Assembly: GCA_944472135.2 (NCBI GenBank)
Contig: OX235270.1
Span: 76,703,168-76,767,167 of the forward strand
From: Trichobilharzia regenti
Taxonomy: Eukaryota; Platyhelminthes; Trematoda; Strigeidida; Schistosomatidae
Direction: 5' to 3'
Length of the DNA stretch: 64,000 nt
Both the position numbers and the translations under genes were made by a program. Under the pieces are notes generated by a model. The model saw only the letters and a list, made by a program, of their open reading frames with translations. It was not told the origin of the DNA and did no database searches. This document shows positions 53,254 to 59,200 of the stretch, one piece after another; within the stretch, counting starts at the first letter, position 1; every line of letters starts with the position of its first letter.

Positions 53254-56200
53254 CAATAAGCTCTCAAGAGTCTCGCATTCTCGTACTCTTAGGAAGCCAC
53301 GCTACTGAGAGAGGTCTTCGTCACTAAAATTTAACAATAAATTGTTATACCACATGTGTCGATGGCACAGAGGTTAGGACGCTCGCCGACCATGCACATG
53401 GTATGGCGTTCGATCCCCGGCCGACGCACACCTAATATCAGTGGTCGGACTGCTAAATTCGGGCTACAGATATCACATGCTGAAAATTCCATGCTTGTAC
53501 CAAATATCAAGCTACAATCAAAATTTTTAAAAAAAAAACTAAAATTAGTGGTGTGAGTTTATTTCTTTGAACACAGTTCCAGCCCCACTAAATGCTTAAT
53601 AGCCGTCATTAAAATCACTATACCCCCCGGGTTATTCACTTTTATTCTCTTTTGATCTCTAAAGATTCTGTCTATACACCTAATTCTCCTATTAAGCTGA
53701 ACTACATAGAAACAAAGACAGTTTAGAATACTAATAAGGAAACTTTTAACACACAACCGTTTATGTGTTAGATGTTGTGTACTTCTTGCAAATCAGATGA
53801 AGTAATCCACGGAGATGTTTAAAGGGTGTGTTTCCATATGCCAAGTACTTCATTCATTTTTCTATACTCAATAAAACAGTGGTCAACGAAATCTTGGGAA
53901 CCGTGTTTCACATTAACTACTTATTAACTTCACTCAAAGTTTCAGTGATTACTATACTCAACCATAAAATTTACTTTTTTTATTTACAGCTTGATTCCAC
54001 ACAGTATTTTTGGTGCAAGTATGGAATTTTCAGCATGGATATCGGTAGCCCAAATTTCGCAGGCCGACCATAGATATCAGGTGTGCGTCGGCGTGGCCTC
54101 GAACCCCGGACCATGTACATGGTCGGCGAGAGTCCTAACCGTTGTGCCACCGACGCACACTTCACTTAACGTGAAAGATTCGCTATGCATAAAGTGTTGA
54201 AACTACTGTTTCTTTTTCTATCATGTTGAACGAAATCACCGTCTTGATGTCGTAGATTCCAGTTCAATATTACATTAGTAAATATGCACCTCAATGTGTT
54301 TGAATCAAAACCACTTTTGTGAACGGGAAATACATTCCTCGAAAATATTTCTCGCTTGAGGCTTGTAGGGTGTAGAATGTACTGGATTAGTTCTGAAGAA
54401 AAAAGACACCCAGGTATGATCGATTCTTCTTTCCTTCTCATTTAAAATCCATAGAAAGGCAACTGGGCAAAGTTGTAAATCCTCTATAATATTAAATAAT
54501 TTTGTTGTAGTTACAAACTGTGTTACATAGTTTCATCTGTGTAGATTTATAGAGCTCACTTAGAAGCATTATGCTATATTACATTTTATTCACTAGTTTA
54601 CTATTCCCTTTTGATGAAACAGGCTCCTGAATTATTTACACCTGAGCGTGCATGGAATGCTCTTGAAATTGCTCAGAAAAAGTTAGCTGGTCCATTGGGT
54701 ATGTGCACTTTGGGTCGAGATGATTTAGCCTATCGAGGATATTATGACAACTCAAATGACAGCTCTGATTATGCTATAGCTCGAGGATTTAATTATCATC
54801 AGGTAATTTTTTTACTTTACTGTAGCTAGTTTTCAGTTGTAACAAGCATTATTCCCCTTATCTTAATCTTTCAAATGTGCTGTTACGATTATTCATTACA
54901 CATTCGTTTTGTTACCTCACGGGACTCAGATAGCCTAGTGGCGCATCTACATACGTTACATAAGTAGTCCGTATATTTTCTGGGGTAAACGTAGTGATTA
55001 ACTGTATCAAGTGAGAACAGATCGTAGGTTATAAATAATATAATCTATCAAATACTACATAATAACTGTGTGAGGTCAACCATAGGATAAACAGATAGAT
55101 CAAGGTTATTTAGGTTAGTCTATCACTATTCAGAATTTTAGCTAGACCTAGATTGATAGACCCTGATAGGTTAAGTAATGTGGAAAAAAAACTTGGTGAT
55201 TACCAACGCATGCAAATGCATGTAAATGCATTATAGTGTATAGGATAGGATAGAAATAGTGTATAGTTGGGGAGAGAGTTTCATCACTGAATCTGTGTTC
55301 GTCGATTTTACACCCAACAAATGCAACAGAAACAATGCAACACCAATAACTAGTATTGTATTACTGTATGTCGTATGAAAGAAGCTTATTTAATGTGGAA
55401 TTCATCTCCGAGCCAAGTAGATCAGTAGTGAAGCTCAACAACACATAATAAAGATTTTTCCTTAGGTGATTCGATCAAATGCATAGTCAAGTTAGGTGGT
55501 AAAAAAAACTTCCCTCACTTACAATCGGACAAGAAGAAGAAGAAGAAGAAGGAAAATGATAGCTAATTATTTATGGGACTTACCGATACGTCTCGATGTA
55601 ATAAGTGCTCACGGTGTGATCAGACCACGTCCACACTTAAATACAAAAGCTCAGGAAACCTGGAATGATTTCTAGTTTACTCACACAATAATAATCGTAA
55701 AGATGTAGACTGGAAGTGGGTAATATAGATAAAATTTGAATAAAGCCATTTATTTTAATGGTTCCAAATGACGCATGGTTAATTCATACATGTGTACAAG
55801 ATGATAGCCAAGTTATGTATTTTTGATGTCATCTCCATTTTCAGATATGAAACTTACTTTTCAGAATACTAAGAGAAGTTTACTTTAATTGTAGGGCCCA
55901 GAATGGATATGGCCAACCGGATATTATCTCCGAGCTCGTATTCTGTTCTCTCGTATACTGAGTCAACTTGATCCTAACAAATGGAATCATCTCACTGTTA
56001 AGGTGGATAAAGAATGCCAAAAAATGCTCGCCAGACTTAACGATAGATTGCAGTCAAGTCAATGGTTTTCCCTTCCCGAGTTGACAAACGCAAATGGTGA
56101 GGTAAGCTACTAAGTAACTGACTCTCATTTATACTACTGTCAGCGTTTGTGGGTGAACTAATACTGCTGTCGCAAAGGGATTTTGTTGAAGTAAAATATT

Positions 56201-59200
56201 CCCCTCAGACAAAAAGTGTGTCAGCTATACTCTATTCCTTTACCTAGAAGCAATCACAAAAATTCAACTTTCGAAATTGTACTTCTCAGATTACCTTAAG
56301 GTAGTCTGTTTATTCCTTGTAATTTTGTTCAGATAATCATCTCTTTTTGACCAGTTGTGCTAACTTCAGTATTAGGAGATACACTGTCTCACTCCAACCC
56401 CAAACATTACTATGGGTTTTCAATAGAGAGGATCTGTGGAAGATCGGTGCTCTTTGGAACGTCTGCGCGGAGTCCTTCCACAGGTATGGCTGTAGTTGGA
56501 TAGATACAAAAACAGCCACCTGTAAGACTCTTACGTATCCACTCAAATCGATAAATGGATTTGGTTGGTATTTTAGAAACTAATTAAACATTTATGTGAA
56601 CGTGACAGCTGTACTCGTCCGGTATCATATCCAGTCTGTTGTTGGAATAATGTTGATGGCATTTATCATCCCATGAACGATGCTTTATGTGATTTTTGCA
56701 AAAGAAACTGGTTCTTATATAGAGCGCAAGCTCACAAAGTGGCTATCTCTAGTTTAAAACGAAGCAAGGCAGCGGGATCTGATGGTATGTCCTCATAGGT
56801 GTTGAAAGATGGCAGTGATGAATTATCGCTTAAATTAAGTAAGATGTCAGCTAGTGTGTAGGAGTGCGAGAATACGGCGGTGTAGATTGTTGCTCATACC
56901 AGATTATGCATAAAGAAACAAATCTTCTGAAGGGTAATCAGAGGGTAGTCAGTTTGAATAACTTAGTATTTAATATTCTAGGTTTCACAATCCTAAGAAA
57001 ACTGAGTGAAGCTTTGTACAAACGAACTCGAGGAAAACAGACAGGTTTCAGGCTTAGATGAGTGTGTATAAATACAGTCTTCACTCTTCGACAGATCCTT
57101 AAACATAGGCCCACTCACTGATGCTGAGCACTTATAATATTTCTTGACGTGATTGCAACATTTGACTGCGTTGATCGAAAGATGCAATGTCACTCACTCA
57201 CTGTTAATTCAACAGCTTTGCATATAAAGATCTCTGCCCTCTGAATTCACTTCACAAAGTTGATGCTGTTTACTGGTGATCCCTTACATGAGTTGGTATA
57301 CATATGAAATCATCAAATTCGACAGAGACACTGACATGATACGGAGTCTACCAAACACTGGTTGACAATTTAAGTATGTCTGCGATGCGCTTTTCAGTTA
57401 ACATATCATTCATCCCACTTACGCCAAATATATTTTGTAAAATTTATTCAAGTGTCAGAACCAATACAGAAAGTTTTTTTGGGTGGACTGCCATAGTTAT
57501 GACACAAGAGGGGTGTTTGAATGCATATTTAGTAGGGTATTGCTACATAACAGTTAACTTTTCTCTAGTTTACGGCTATTAAATGCGGAGGCTCGACAAG
57601 ATCATGAAACATAGATAGATATAGAAGGTGAGCATAAGACAGGTAAGCCATCCAACAAAGTTACAAAATCTTACCTCCAGGAATACCTAACTCATATATC
57701 ATGCTTTCTTCTCACCGCCCACCCCGACATGATATAGTGAGTGAAGTAGGTTTAGAGTTATGGAAAGTTAAGAACCATCAGGCTTAGAGGTGCCACCAAT
57801 CTCGAAGTCATTGACTGTTGATGTGTATTTTGCAAAGTATCTGTCTGTCTGTCTGTTTTTGACATAGAACTTTGCACCGATGTGCAGCAGTTCAAGTCAC
57901 CACACCATGTAGCACACAAAGCAAAGGAAGAAAGTAAAAAGAAATGCATAATAAAGACGGTAAGCAGAGGTGTGAGACAAAGGAATAGTAATAAGGAGGA
58001 ACAATATAGTTTCATTGGAAATCATAAGTCACAAGGGGTGGATTCATCTGCGCCAGCTAGTGAGAACGATTTTGAACCATATCACCGATTGTCTCCAGCC
58101 ATTGATGTTCACCGTCCCGAGGACCCCAACCAGGAAGTCTACGCCTTCCTGTGTGGCTGGCTTAAACTAACTGTTGTGGATTTCATTGACTGGTGAGGAC
58201 CTGTTTTGGTTTGAACACCCGGCTCTTTTCCAGCCAGACCCTATTTCAGCTAACACTGCCCATTGTTGAGGAAAACGATGGCTAGTGATGCATACGTAAG
58301 ACATGTCCTAACCGTGTCAGTCGATGTAACTTCACAGCCTCGTCGATTGATTTCCCTTCCGCCTTACTTAGCACTCTATCGAAGCCGGAACTCAATATTA
58401 CTTACCTTATTACACGACTTCACATGGGAGGTAGAAATCAGTCACCTACGATGAAAGACAGCTAATCTTTTCATGTCTTCAACTGTCAATGGCTAGGTCT
58501 CACATCTATGAAGGAGGATGGAGCGGACTGATGGGCAGTACACACGCCCATTGGTCGATAGCCGGATATGGCGTCTACGCCAGAGACAGCGTGAACTGGC
58601 ATGTGCGAAACTAGCCCTCTGTATCCGTAGTCAGCTGAGATTTCGTCAGCGATCAACCTGTTGGCGCTGGTTGATGCAACTTCCCAAATAAGTGAAGCGG
58701 TCAACGTGCTCTACCACTTCACTTCCTATTTGTAATCTAGGAGTCAGTGTAGTCGAGTCCTGTATCATCATCTTGCATTTGGCGGGAGCGAATCGCAGAC
58801 TACAACTCAAGGCTTTCAGAAGACTGTGCATTTTGTTAGCGTCTTCAGCTAGCGGGGGGGGGGGGACTATATCCTCTGCATATTCTGAGTCAAGGAGATT
58901 ATAGCCTTGCAAGAAGTCAATCGCTCAGTCTCTGAAGTGAGTTAAGGTTAAGTCCATTAGTGTATCCATGATGAAACTGAATAGAAACGGGCATAGTGGG
59001 TATCCCTGACAGACACCATTAGTCGTCACCACTTTGGATGACAACTCGCCGTGAGCCCTCACTTGGCTGCATGAGTTCGAGTAGAGTGCCTTGATCAGTG
59101 CAATGTATTTTCTCGGGATTCTTTTTACAGTCAAGCATCACCATAGGACCTCTCGGTTGACAGAATCGAATTCCGCGTTTAGGTCAAGAAATATAACGAT

